From positions 427,924 through 491,923 of the forward strand of contig NZ_QPEJ01000016.1 of the NCBI RefSeq assembly GCF_003335085.1: a stretch of 64,000 nucleotides of DNA. Reading direction: 5' to 3'. A program made the position numbers and the translations under genes. Shown here piece by piece: positions 1-9,600 of the stretch (position 1 is the stretch's first letter; the number at the start of each line of letters is the position of its first letter). The DNA comes from Polaribacter sp. WD7. Lineage in GTDB: Bacteria > Bacteroidota > Bacteroidia > Flavobacteriales > Flavobacteriaceae. The notes beneath the pieces were generated by a model, which saw nothing but the letters and a program-made list of their open reading frames with translations, searched no databases and was not told the DNA's origin.

Positions 1-2
1 TG

Positions 3-134
3 GCAGGTATAGCAATGACCAAAAGACGTAAACGTGAAGCTACTACTTTAATGGCTGAAGCTAAAAAGCTTGACAAGCATGGTATGCTAAAAGAACAAAT
101 GCAAATGATGAAACAGCAGATGAAAAAAATATAA
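3..134 (+). CDS. 3' end of an unidentified gene (partial)
   Basis: An open frame enters from the left edge and ends in TAA at 132-134, giving the last 43 residues of a protein. The tail is very basic and methionine- and glutamine-rich: it starts AGIAMTKRRKREATT and ends MKKI, and looks helical. A strong hairpin terminator follows 16 bp later, which supports this being a real gene end. I do not recognise the family from the tail, and the rest of the gene is outside the window. Confidence 0.55.
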   Translation, partial: AGIAMTKRRKREATTLMAEAKKLDKHGMLKEQMQMMKQQMKKI

Positions 135-150
135 TTTTATCTTTTCTATA

Positions 151-179
151 AAAAAAATCCGCTAGTAGCGGATTTTTTT
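151..179. terminator. bidirectional intrinsic terminator
   Basis: A perfect 13-bp stem (151-163 with 167-179) has a 3-base loop. Its GC core GCT/AGC plus TCC/GGA is flanked by seven A on one side and seven T on the other, so it can stop transcription from both the partial plus-strand gene and the minus-strand LysM gene that ends at 190. Confidence 0.9.
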
Positions 180-189
180 ATAAGATGAT

Positions 190-1800
190 TTATTTGAGTC
201 TTTTAAGACTTAAATCTTTATTATACTTTACAATAAAAAGCCCTTTGTTTTCTGTTGTTCCAAGTAATTTATTATTATAATCAAATTTAGATTCGACTCT
301 AAAAGATGCCCCATCTTTAAACGTAGATTTTAATTTTTTACCAGAAGCTAATCTTATTAAAATATCATAAGTAATATCAAAACCTTTTGTAGCATAAAAA
401 GATGGTAAAGCATTATTGTTTTTAATGTATTGTGCATTGAATGTTTTTGTCATTGGCGAGTTTTCATCAACGTATTCATCACTTACATAAGTAAAGTTTA
501 CTCTAGCTAATTTTAAGTTATCTATTTTTTCAAATGCTTTTCCTTTATTATAGGTAAACACTCGCATTTGTAAGGAATCTGCCAAACTATTTGCACTATT
601 TATAGCGTCAGAGACAATTACTTTATCATCTGTAGCCAACAAAAGCCAATTTTTTGTATCAGGTTTTAAAACATTTGTAAATCGTTCTCTAGGAATGTAT
701 CCTTCTTTTGGTTTTACCACATGCACTTTAGCAATAGAATCGTGCGCTTCTAAAGTAGATGCAATCATCTTAGATGATACATCTGAAGCGAATTTACCAT
801 CACCAACAACAATAATATTTTGGTTACTAATACTATCTTTTAAAAACGTTAAAAGTTCTTCTCTAAAAACTTCTTTTTCAGGAGACGTTTTGATCAATTT
901 TGATGAGGTAAACTTAGATTGATTTTTAGAATATATTGGATATACAACTGGTGTTGATGTTTTGCCTGATAAAAACTGTGCTTCTTCATAATACAATGGT
1001 CCAATAATAACATCATTATCATCTAAATCTATATCTTTTAGTATCGTATTTAATTTAGTACTATTTCTACCTGTATCATATACGTTAACAGTTACATTTA
1101 CCCCTTGCTTTCTTAAAGAATCTACTGCAATTTCTGACCCTAAGTAAAAATCTGTAACAATGTTGGCTAACCTACTTCTTGTAAATAATTCTTCTGCTTG
1201 TAGACTATCATTTTCTTCTGTTACAAAAGGTAACAAGAGAGCAACTTTAATAGAAATACCTTCTTTTATTACATCTTCATAAATGGTAATATTTGATGCT
1301 ACTTCATTTACTATTGGTCTTATTTTGATAATTTGTCCTGTTTTTAGTCCTTCAGATAATTCTGGATTTAAAGCTAACAAATCAGTTTGTTTTACATTGT
1401 AGAAACGCGTTAAAGCATAAAAGGTATCTCCTTTTTTTACCTGGTAAATCACAAAATTTTTCTTGAGTTCTTCTAAAGCATCATCTTTTGCTGTTTCTTT
1501 TTCATTTATTGCTTTTTTGCTCTCAAGATGTTTCTTTTTATCTTTAACTATATTTTTATTAGGTTGTACTCTGGTAACACTTTTTTTGTTTGGAATTACT
1601 ATTACTGTGTTTGCTGATGGTTTTCTAGCCACATCAGGGTTTAACCTTAACAAATCTTTTGTTTTCATATCCAATTTACTGGCTATAGAGCGCATTGTTT
1701 CTCCTTCTTTAACCTTATATTGAATGTATTTTTTTTGCTGTCCGCATGAAACAGAAAAGGTTAAAAAACAGCAAAGAATAAAAAATTTGAGGTGCTTCAT
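190..1800 (-). CDS. LysM-domain lipoprotein with periplasmic-binding-like domain
   Basis: A predicted 536-residue envelope lipoprotein. The N-terminus MKHLKFFILCCFLTFSVSC is a lipoprotein signal peptide. Two LysM repeats follow (about residues 25-70 and 115-160, each with a VK-G-T start and an LNP motif), separated by a Lys-rich linker; LysM domains bind peptidoglycan. The remaining ~350 residues begin IKVALLLPF and resemble type I periplasmic-binding proteins of the amino-acid/branched-chain family. An upstream in-frame ATG at 1815 would overlap guaA; the ATG at 1800 puts the signal peptide at the start and leaves a 5-bp gap after the guaA stop, so I prefer it. It is probably cotranscribed with guaA. 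The ligand is unknown; with no permease nearby, a cell-wall-linked sensing or scaffold role is as likely as uptake. Confidence 0.85.
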   Translation of the reverse strand: MKHLKFFILCCFLTFSVSCGQQKKYIQYKVKEGETMRSIASKLDMKTKDLLRLNPDVARKPSANTVIVIPNKKSVTRVQPNKNIVKDKKKHLESKKAINEKETAKDDALEELKKNFVIYQVKKGDTFYALTRFYNVKQTDLLALNPELSEGLKTGQIIKIRPIVNEVASNITIYEDVIKEGISIKVALLLPFVTEENDSLQAEELFTRSRLANIVTDFYLGSEIAVDSLRKQGVNVTVNVYDTGRNSTKLNTILKDIDLDDNDVIIGPLYYEEAQFLSGKTSTPVVYPIYSKNQSKFTSSKLIKTSPEKEVFREELLTFLKDSISNQNIIVVGDGKFASDVSSKMIASTLEAHDSIAKVHVVKPKEGYIPRERFTNVLKPDTKNWLLLATDDKVIVSDAINSANSLADSLQMRVFTYNKGKAFEKIDNLKLARVNFTYVSDEYVDENSPMTKTFNAQYIKNNNALPSFYATKGFDITYDILIRLASGKKLKSTFKDGASFRVESKFDYNNKLLGTTENKGLFIVKYNKDLSLKRLK

Positions 1801-1805
1801 GTACG

Positions 1806-3341
1806 TTATTCCCATTCTATTGTTGCAGGTGGTTTTGAGCTAATATCATACACAACTCTATTTACACCTTTTACGTTATTAATTATTTTATTAGATGTTT
1901 TCTGCAAAAATTCGTAGGGTAAATTTACCCAATCTGCGGTCATTCCATCTGTACTTTCTACAGCTCTTAAAGCTACTACTTTTTCATAAGTTCTCTCATC
2001 TCCCATAACTCCTACAGAATTAACAGGAAGTAACATGGCCCCTGCTTGCCAAACGCTATTATATAAACCATCTTCTTTAAGTCCGTTTATAAAAATAGCA
2101 TCTACCTCTTGTAAGATACGTACTTTTTCTGCGGTAATATCTCCCAAAATACGGATTCCTAACCCAGGACCAGGAAAAGGGTGACGCCCCAATAACTCTG
2201 GATCAATTCCCATAGAAGCTCCTACTCTTCTTACTTCATCTTTAAAAATCATACGTAATGGTTCTACAATTTTTAATTTCATAAAATCAGGTAAACCTCC
2301 TACATTATGATGGCTTTTAATGGTTGCAGATGGCCCTCCGTTTACTGAAACAGATTCAATAACATCAGGATAAATTGTACCTTGTGCCAACCAAGTTACA
2401 TCTTTAATTTGGTGTGCTTCATCATCAAAAACTTCAATAAATGCATTTCCTATAGCCTTTCTTTTTTGTTCAGGGTCTGTTACACCTTTTAAAGCTTTTA
2501 AGAAACGTTTGGAAGCATCTACTCCTTTAACGTTTAAACCCATACCTTCGTATTGTGCAAGCACATTTTTAAACTCATCTTTTCGTAAAAGACCATTGTT
2601 TACAAAAATACAGTATAGGTTTTTTCCGATAGCCTTGTTTAGTAACACTGCGGCAACTGTAGAATCTACACCTCCAGAAAGCCCTAAAACTACCTTGTCG
2701 TTTCCTACTTTTTCTTTGATTGATGCTACTGTACTATCTACAAAAGAATCTGGGGTCCATGTTTGCGCAACCCCTGCAATTTTTACCAAAAAATTTTCTA
2801 GTAATTGTTTACCATCTTTAGAATGATATACTTCTGGATGAAATTGAATAGCAAAAGTTGTTTCTCCATCAATTGTATAAGCAGCATTTTCTACGTCTTT
2901 AGTACTTGCTAGTAATTTTGCATTTGTTGGCAATTCTTTAATAGTGTCTGAATGACTCATCCAAACTTGACTACCTTCTGATATATTTTCAAAAAAAGTC
3001 TCATCACTTTTTATAAAAGATAAATTGGCTCTACCATACTCTCTAGTATTAGAAGGTGCTACTTTTCCTCCAGAAAAATGTGCTAAGTACTGAGCACCGT
3101 AACAAACCGCTAACATTGGTTTTTTACCTCTAATTTCTGATAAATCTGGGTGTAAAACATTTTCTCCTCTTACAGAGTTTGGGCTACCGGATAGTATAAC
3201 CGCTTTGAATTCTGATTGGTTTTTTGGTGGATGATTGTATGGGTGAATTTCACAATAAATGTTTAATTCTCTAACTCTTCTCGCAATTAGCTGCGTGTAT
3301 TGCGAACCGAAATCTAAAATAAGTACCTTGTCTTGTTGCAT
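1806..3341 (-). CDS. guaA: GMP synthase (glutamine-hydrolysing)
   Basis: Converts XMP, glutamine and ATP to GMP in the cytoplasm, the last step of guanine nucleotide synthesis. The 511-residue protein has the family's full length. The N-terminal class I glutamine amidotransferase domain shows the nucleophile Cys80 (AVCYGAQ) and His168/Glu170 (FHPEV). The ATP-pyrophosphatase P-loop SGGVDS lies at 222-227, and the C-terminal dimerisation domain ends [13 protein letters not shown] two codons upstream could also be read as the start, but ATG at 3341 is the natural choice. A TATTTTTG promoter-like box only a few bases upstream would put the transcript start at or near the ATG. The lipoprotein gene follows after 5 bp. 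Confidence 0.97.
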   Translation of the reverse strand: MQQDKVLILDFGSQYTQLIARRVRELNIYCEIHPYNHPPKNQSEFKAVILSGSPNSVRGENVLHPDLSEIRGKKPMLAVCYGAQYLAHFSGGKVAPSNTREYGRANLSFIKSDETFFENISEGSQVWMSHSDTIKELPTNAKLLASTKDVENAAYTIDGETTFAIQFHPEVYHSKDGKQLLENFLVKIAGVAQTWTPDSFVDSTVASIKEKVGNDKVVLGLSGGVDSTVAAVLLNKAIGKNLYCIFVNNGLLRKDEFKNVLAQYEGMGLNVKGVDASKRFLKALKGVTDPEQKRKAIGNAFIEVFDDEAHQIKDVTWLAQGTIYPDVIESVSVNGGPSATIKSHHNVGGLPDFMKLKIVEPLRMIFKDEVRRVGASMGIDPELLGRHPFPGPGLGIRILGDITAEKVRILQEVDAIFINGLKEDGLYNSVWQAGAMLLPVNSVGVMGDERTYEKVVALRAVESTDGMTADWVNLPYEFLQKTSNKIINNVKGVNRVVYDISSKPPATIEWE

Positions 3342-3344
3342 GCG

Positions 3345-3352
3345 CAAAAATA
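3345..3352 (-). promoter_or_regulatory. putative guaA -7 promoter box
   Basis: TATTTTTG on the minus strand fits the Bacteroidota -7 consensus TAnnTTTG. No convincing TTG is seen at the expected -33 distance. If used, the transcript would be leaderless or nearly so. Confidence 0.4.
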
Positions 3353-3410
3353 ATATTTTGAATTAGATTTACGATAAGAATTTATAATTTTTACAACAAA
3401 TGAGTATTCC

Positions 3411-4475
3411 TTAAAATTGATATACTATTGCATTGATATTCATCCCTGCACCTACAGAGGCTAAAAGCACAACATCTCCTTTATTAACTTCTTGGTTTTC
3501 TATTTGGCCTTTTAAAACCAAATCTAATAATGTAGGAACAGTTGCTACAGAACTATTGCCTAATTTATGAATACTCATAGGCATTACATCTTTGGGTACT
3601 GGCTTTTTATACAACCTGTAAAAACGTTTTATGATGGCTTCATCCATTTTTTCATTGGCTTGATGGATAAATATTTTTTTTATATCTTCTATAGCTATAC
3701 CGCTTTTATCTACAGCAGATTTCATAGCTTTAGGTACATTTGTTATGGCAAACTCGTAAATTTTTCTACCATACATTTTAATATAACGGGTATCTTTTGT
3801 TTTGGCTTGTTTATAAGACGGACCAAAAAATAAAAAATAAGCCTCTTCTTTTGCCCATGTTTGTGAGGCGTGTGCTAAAATTCCCGAATCAGATGCTGAT
3901 GTTTTTTCTACGATACAAGCACCTGCTCCGTCACTATAAATCATAGAATCTCTATCATGTTTATCTACAACTCTAGACAAGGTTTCTGCACCTATAACCA
4001 AACATTTTTTTGCAATACCCGCTTTAATAAATGCCTGCGCTTGTATGACTCCTTCTACCCAACCTGGACAGCCAAATAAAATATCATAAGCTACACAATT
4101 GGGATTTTCTATTTGCAAGCGATATTTAACTCTAGTTGCTAAACTTGGTAACATATCGCCTTGAACGGTACCTTCTTTAACATCACCAAAATTATGCGCT
4201 AAAATGATATAATCTAGTTCTTCTGGGTTTATGCCTGCATCTGCTATTGCTTTTTCGGCTGCAAAAAATGCTAAATCTGAGGTTGTATATTCTGGCTTTG
4301 CATAGCGTCTTTCATCTATACCCGTAATGGCTTTAAATTTTTCTATAATAACTTTATTTTCTGAAGAAAAAGAACTCCCATCATTATTCAAAAAATCTTC
4401 ATTTAAAAAATCTTTATTTTCTTTTTTTATTGATGGAATAAAAGTACCTGTTCCTGTTATTTTAGAATTTACCAT
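3411..4475 (-). CDS. 3-oxoacyl-ACP synthase III-like thiolase-fold enzyme
   Basis: A 354-residue member of the KAS III/FabH-like group of thiolase-fold condensing enzymes. The catalytic triad is visible: Cys136 in DILFGCPGW, His271 in IFIHQAN and Asn307 in KLGNSSV. Such enzymes condense an acyl-CoA or acyl-ACP with malonyl-ACP. The sequence is more divergent than housekeeping FabH, carrying an insertion after the first strand (residues ~16-45, Asn/Glu/Ser-rich), and no acyl-carrier protein or other fatty-acid gene is adjacent. It may therefore be a specialised starter-unit enzyme or the organism's second FabH. It lies 69 bp upstream of guaA in the same direction and could be transcribed with it. 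Confidence 0.85.
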   Translation of the reverse strand: MVNSKITGTGTFIPSIKKENKDFLNEDFLNNDGSSFSSENKVIIEKFKAITGIDERRYAKPEYTTSDLAFFAAEKAIADAGINPEELDYIILAHNFGDVKEGTVQGDMLPSLATRVKYRLQIENPNCVAYDILFGCPGWVEGVIQAQAFIKAGIAKKCLVIGAETLSRVVDKHDRDSMIYSDGAGACIVEKTSASDSGILAHASQTWAKEEAYFLFFGPSYKQAKTKDTRYIKMYGRKIYEFAITNVPKAMKSAVDKSGIAIEDIKKIFIHQANEKMDEAIIKRFYRLYKKPVPKDVMPMSIHKLGNSSVATVPTLLDLVLKGQIENQEVNKGDVVLLASVGAGMNINAIVYQF

Positions 4476-4595
4476 AAACGTTTAATTTGACAGAGCAATA
4501 TATGAAAAGAAATTACATTGCATTTATTATGCACGCATAACAATGGGAAACTCAAAACGATTTCTAAAGAATATTACCTATAAAAAGTTAGACGT

Positions 4596-4979
4596 TTAAT
4601 TTTCATAAACATTCATCTTAAGTTGCATTACTGTTGCTATAGACGTTGCCCTATTTTTCATTAAGTTACATTTTTGTCCTTCAAAATAGTTATCAATCGT
4701 TGCAAATAAATACGATATCCAAATCGTAAAATGTTGTTTTTTAAACCTTGTAAAAGCATTTTGGTCTAGATGTTTTTTCATAACATTATTTGAATACACT
4801 GCTGTATCTAATAAAATATCTGACCAGAAATTTGTAATAACTTCTATATGGCTTTGTAAATGATTATCTGCAACAATATTTTTAAAAAAAGGAAACATTT
4901 TTGGATCACCTAACAACTCATTGTAAAATTTTGTGATAATGAATTTGATGTCTTCTCTAGATGAAATATCTACTCTCAT
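4596..4979 (-). CDS. group III truncated hemoglobin
   Basis: A 127-residue 2-on-2 globin. It matches the group III pattern: FYNELLGDP near the N-terminus, then FWSDILL, and a proximal-histidine segment QHFTIW with His83 as the likely haem ligand. These proteins bind O2 or NO in the cytoplasm; their physiological role in flavobacteria is unsettled. Its ATG overlaps the stop of the cytidine deaminase gene by four bases (ATGA), indicating translational coupling. No NO-detoxification gene is nearby, so no specific pathway can be assigned. Confidence 0.85.
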   Translation of the reverse strand: MRVDISSREDIKFIITKFYNELLGDPKMFPFFKNIVADNHLQSHIEVITNFWSDILLDTAVYSNNVMKKHLDQNAFTRFKKQHFTIWISYLFATIDNYFEGQKCNLMKNRATSIATVMQLKMNVYEN

Positions 4980-5458
4980 AAATATGAACTATCAAACGAA
5001 AAAGGCAATAAAGAAAGTAACGACTCTGTTTTGACAATTTCCCCTACTTCTCCCATAAAAATAACCTGAAAAGGTGTTTTTTGATTGATTTCATATTCAG
5101 ATAGTGTTTGTCTACATGCACCACAAGGTCCTATAGGTTTATCTACTTTTGAGAGTTCTGAACTGGCTGTAATTGCTAATTTTTTAATTTTTACCCCTGG
5201 GTAATGAGACCCTGCATTCCAAATAGCGACTCTTTCTGCACACATTCCTGATGGATAAGCTGCATTTTCTTGATTATTTCCCAAAACAATCTCACCATTT
5301 TCTAACAATATTGCTGCACCAACATTAAACTTAGAATAGGGTGCATAGGCTTTTTTTCTTGCTTCTATTGCCTTGTTCATTAATAATAAATCTTCTTTTT
5401 GAAGTTCTGAAATATCATTAAAAATAGTGACCGATGTTGAAACCTGAATTTTGTGCAT
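4976..5458 (-). CDS. cdd: cytidine deaminase
   Basis: Deaminates cytidine and deoxycytidine to uridine and deoxyuridine in pyrimidine salvage. The 160-residue protein shows the zinc site of the family: Cys73 and the catalytic Glu75 in MCAERVA, and Cys112 and Cys115 in PCGACRQ. Length fits the homotetrameric Cdd type with a short N-terminal extension. It lies downstream of porV behind a terminator, and its stop codon overlaps the start of the globin gene, so the two are very likely one transcript. Confidence 0.95.
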   Translation of the reverse strand: MHKIQVSTSVTIFNDISELQKEDLLLMNKAIEARKKAYAPYSKFNVGAAILLENGEIVLGNNQENAAYPSGMCAERVAIWNAGSHYPGVKIKKLAITASSELSKVDKPIGPCGACRQTLSEYEINQKTPFQVIFMGEVGEIVKTESLLSLLPFSFDSSYL

Positions 5459-5470
5459 ATTATTTTAGTC

Positions 5471-5499
5471 AAAAAAAGCAGCCTAATGAGACTGCCTTT
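5471..5499 (-). terminator. intrinsic terminator after porV
   Basis: On the minus strand an 8-bp stem (5492-5499 with 5474-5481, one G-T pair) is followed by a run of seven T. It sits just past the porV stop and before cdd. Confidence 0.7.
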
Positions 5500-5522
5500 G
5501 AGTTGTATACATTTAATGAGTT

Positions 5523-6641
5523 TTAATAATCGTCAAAAATTTCACCTAAATCAAATGATAAAGAAAAACGTAATGAGTTTTCTAAAGGGTTATTTACATC
5601 AGAAGAGTTGATTAAATACGATAAATCTATATTTAACGCATTGGTCTTAAAACCACCTCCTAAAGTAAAAAATTGTCTATTTCCTTTATTAGGGTTTTCA
5701 TTAAAATATCCTGCTCTAATAGCAAATGCATTGTTGTATAAATACTCTGCACCCAAAGCATAGGTAAATTCTTGCAACTCTTCACTAAACCCTCCTGGAG
5801 CATCTCCAAAAGAAGTAAAAATACCTTCTACCCAACCAATTTCTTGATCAGAACCATCAGGTTGTGGTGTAGGTACTAATAATTTTGTAAATTCTAATGT
5901 TGTAGAAATCGTGTTGTAATCGTCCAAAATAAAATCAAATCCTCCTCCTAATTTTAAATTCGTAGGAATAAAATCTTCTTGACCAGGAGTATACGATACT
6001 TTAGGTCCAATATTAGTAATATTAAAACCAATTCTATAACGTCCGTTAAAATTACCATAGTTTTCTTCAAAAGATTGGTAGTATCCAGAAACGTCTACAG
6101 CAAATGAATTTATTGGCTGTAACGTGTTACCTGCTGTACCGTTAAAAGACAAATTAGATCTTAAATATTTTAAACCAACTCCCATAGAAAAGGTTTCACT
6201 CAATTTTAATGAATACACACCTGTTACAACAAATTCGTTAGGGTTTATTGAACCGTTTGGGTTTCCATTATTGTCCGTTAAATCTATTTGTCCTAAAGAG
6301 AAATATCTAAATTCTGCACCCCAGGCAGCATTTTCACTAAATCTTTTCATATAAGAAGCACTACCTATAAAAATATCATCTGTTAAATTTCTTAACCAAG
6401 GAGAATACGTTATACCAGCTTTAACTTCTCTATCACTAAAAGCTATTTTAGATGGGTTGTGAAAAAGTGAAAACCCATCTGCACTTGTAGCAACTCCAAT
6501 ATCTCCCATACCTCCAGATCTTGCATCAGGAGCAATTAATAAAAAAGGTGCTGCAGTTGTAATTCCTCCTCTTGTTTGTGCTTTTGTAACAGCGCTTATT
6601 GCTAAAACACAAACGATAAAACATACTATAATTTTCTTCAT
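5523..6641 (-). CDS. porV: type IX secretion outer-membrane protein PorV
   Basis: A 372-residue FadL-like outer-membrane barrel. In T9SS, PorV binds secreted cargo after translocation and shuttles it to the sortase PorU. A signal peptide (MKKIIVCFIVCVLAISAVTKAQ) precedes the characteristic N-terminal segment DARSGGMGDIGVATSAD, which with the following HNPSKIAF marks the PorV family. The remainder alternates in the manner of beta-strands and ends in a phenylalanine-rich strand (LRFSLSFDLGEIFDDY). It follows porU by 39 bp on the same strand, the usual flavobacterial order porU-porV beside gldJ. Confidence 0.95.
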   Translation of the reverse strand: MKKIIVCFIVCVLAISAVTKAQTRGGITTAAPFLLIAPDARSGGMGDIGVATSADGFSLFHNPSKIAFSDREVKAGITYSPWLRNLTDDIFIGSASYMKRFSENAAWGAEFRYFSLGQIDLTDNNGNPNGSINPNEFVVTGVYSLKLSETFSMGVGLKYLRSNLSFNGTAGNTLQPINSFAVDVSGYYQSFEENYGNFNGRYRIGFNITNIGPKVSYTPGQEDFIPTNLKLGGGFDFILDDYNTISTTLEFTKLLVPTPQPDGSDQEIGWVEGIFTSFGDAPGGFSEELQEFTYALGAEYLYNNAFAIRAGYFNENPNKGNRQFFTLGGGFKTNALNIDLSYLINSSDVNNPLENSLRFSLSFDLGEIFDDY

Positions 6642-6680
6642 TTTTTATTTTCTATTCTTAATTTTACAAATATCTAACTT

Positions 6681-9600
6681 TTATTGAAGTATTACTAATT
6701 TTTCATACTTCTCTGCAACCAAATTACTTGTTGTAGACTTTACTCTAAGTTTATATACATAAACTCCTTTACCTATTTTATTACCAAAATCATCTAAACC
6801 ATTCCATGTAATATTTCTTGATAAATTACCTGTTGTTTGCACGGTTTGATTAATGGTTTTTATGAGTTTACCTGAAACGGTAAACACTTGAACCTGTACC
6901 TCTAAAGCTTCATTTGGCTTATTGTGATTAAACCAAAATTCTGTATAATTTATAAATGGATTTGGATAATTTAAAACATTTTCTAAATTAAGTATCTCAT
7001 CACTTACAACCACGAAGTTTAACGTGGCTTCAGACGAATTATTGTAAGTATCCCAAGCTTTAACACTTAAGGTATGAGGACCAACTTCTAAGTCTCTGAG
7101 CCTAAAGGTTACCTTACCCCTAGTAAAATCGTTGAGTTCTGTTTCGTAAAAATCATTTAAAACGATAGGATTAGATGTGTCTCCATCTAAAATACCTACA
7201 ATATCATGATCTACTGCTGTAATAGAAGTATTAATACCACTTGGGTCTGCTAAAGATGCTATTAAATTGGGGGAAGTATTTGTATTTCCTCCATCTGTAA
7301 ATGATTCGTCATTCATAAATAATCTAATCTCAGGACCAACTGTATCATCAGGTGCATCTTCATTTATACCTCCAATAACTACATCTAAATTAAACCCAGA
7401 TTTGTCTATTTCTCCATTTTCTGCATAAAAACTCAGTTTACCTCTACCAAAAGCTATTTTAATATCTTTGGGTACTATAAAGTCTACTTTAAACACACCA
7501 TTTTCTACTGTAGATTTTCCTTTAAATAATTTACTATTCTGTGTATCAAAGTCTAAGTTTACTCCAGAACCATCGTTATCTAAAGTTCTTTGTGCTATAG
7601 GCTTATCAAAAATTGTAGTTGACAACGTACCATTAAAATCGCTCATCAAATTGTTGGCTCTATCTTGCACCTCTCCTTCAAAAGTTACTCTAGAAAGTGC
7701 TTTTATAGTATCTAACGATTGTGTAATATCTCTATCATTCATTTTGGTAAGCCTAATATTAGGCTCAGGAATGGCAAGCTTCATCGCGGGATCTCCAAAA
7801 TTGTAAATAAAAAACTTTTGATTTGTTCTAGCACTATTTTTTGCTTTTACCAAGGATTCTGCAATAGTTAAATCTTCATCATTAAACTCTAATAAAATTC
7901 TAATTAAATCTTCATTAAAAGCTTGCCCAACGTTTATAAACACCTCTCTAGTAGTGGTTATCATATTAGCTGCACCACCTTGCTCACTCCAAAAAGTCAA
8001 CTCACCTGCAGTGATTCTGCTTGGGTTATCAAACCTAGAAAAATCGCAGGTAACCGTTATTAAAAGTGGTAGTGTATTTCTGTTGTTTAGATTTTGAATT
8101 TGAGGTCTTTCTAAAATTCTTTCAGAAGCAAAACCATCTTCTCCTCCATGTCCAAAATAATCAAAAACCAATGTTCCTCTTTCTATAGCGTTATTTATAG
8201 CGTTGTTAACTTCTGGATATCTTTCTCCTCCTGATGAGTTTTGCTGTACAAAAGAATCTGCATAAATTTTATCGACATTAAAAACCGGTCTGCTTTCTTT
8301 AATTTCATCAGCTATGATTTCTACACCTCTTTGAATAGCAATATCAAAAGAATCATCTATATCATCTGCCAATAGCGTTATTGTATTTCTCCAGTCTCCA
8401 ATTGCATTTCTACTGTAATAACTCAAAATCTTATCAACTACAATTCTTGCTTGAGGTATATCTGAAACGGGAATCCTACTTGAAGCTACATCTATAGTAT
8501 GTGTATTAGACATTGTACCTTCATTATCTTCTAACATTACAAAAAAATCATCTGTAACATAAGAAATGGCAAGATTAAAACTATCTTCCGCTAATTTTAC
8601 GGGTACTATATTGTTGTTTCCTGGCGTTCTGTTTTTATAATCAAAAGAGCTATCTCCAAAGAAGCAAACAAACTTTAATTTTTGATCTTCTGAAGAATTT
8701 GTATCGTACAAGTGTCTTATAAAATCTCTTATCCCTGTAATGTCTTTAGAACCTGATGCGAATTCATTATAAATTTCGTCTAAAACAACAACTTTGGTAG
8801 ACAAATCTGAATTTTCTTGATGAAAATCTGCGAGTCTTTGAGCTTCAGAAGCCAATTCGTTATTGGTGATAATTAAATAATTGATATCTCTTAAACTATG
8901 TAAGTCTTGATTGGCTACTCTACCTTCTTGAAGTGCTTGTGGTGTATAAAAGTCATTTTGATTCAGTACCACATATTCTTTTAAAACCCCTCCTTCATCT
9001 GTAAAACTAAAAGCATTATCTGTATTTTCATTTGCAATTGTTTCTGGATTTATAGGGTTTGTTACATCCCAAACTTGAAAAATATTATTATTGTTTTCTA
9101 TTAGATACTCTACAGCAGATGTAGCGTTGGCTTGGTCAAAGTTTCTAAATGAAAATTGATTTCCGTTTGCTAGTAACTGTTTTTTTCCGATAACTTCTAT
9201 ATAATCTAAAAAAGCATTAGCAGATGGGTTGCCTCCATTATTATATGTAATGGTTACATTAACAGCATCTCCACTTACTGAAGCACTTGCAATATTTTCT
9301 CTAGTTACAGCTTTGGTTAATGATGTAGGTCTTACACCAAAATAACCCAATGTAAACAAATCTTGATCATTTACCCTTATATCCATAGAAGATGAAGATA
9401 TAGATGCGGCTACTCCTCTTACACGAATACGAAGATCTTCATTAGGCACTGCATTTGGAAACGGAATACTAAAACTTTGCGTATTTTCAATATTAAAATC
9501 TTGATTAAAAAACCATTGAGTTCCTGCAGCTAAAATATTACGTTCTTCTTTCTCAAAAAAAGTATAATCATTGTAAGTTGTAATTTGAGACGTTGTGTTA

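Noticed and set aside
7468..7806. 112-residue plus-strand frame inside porU
   Set aside because: Antisense shadow of a well-supported gene with no start signals or family match.
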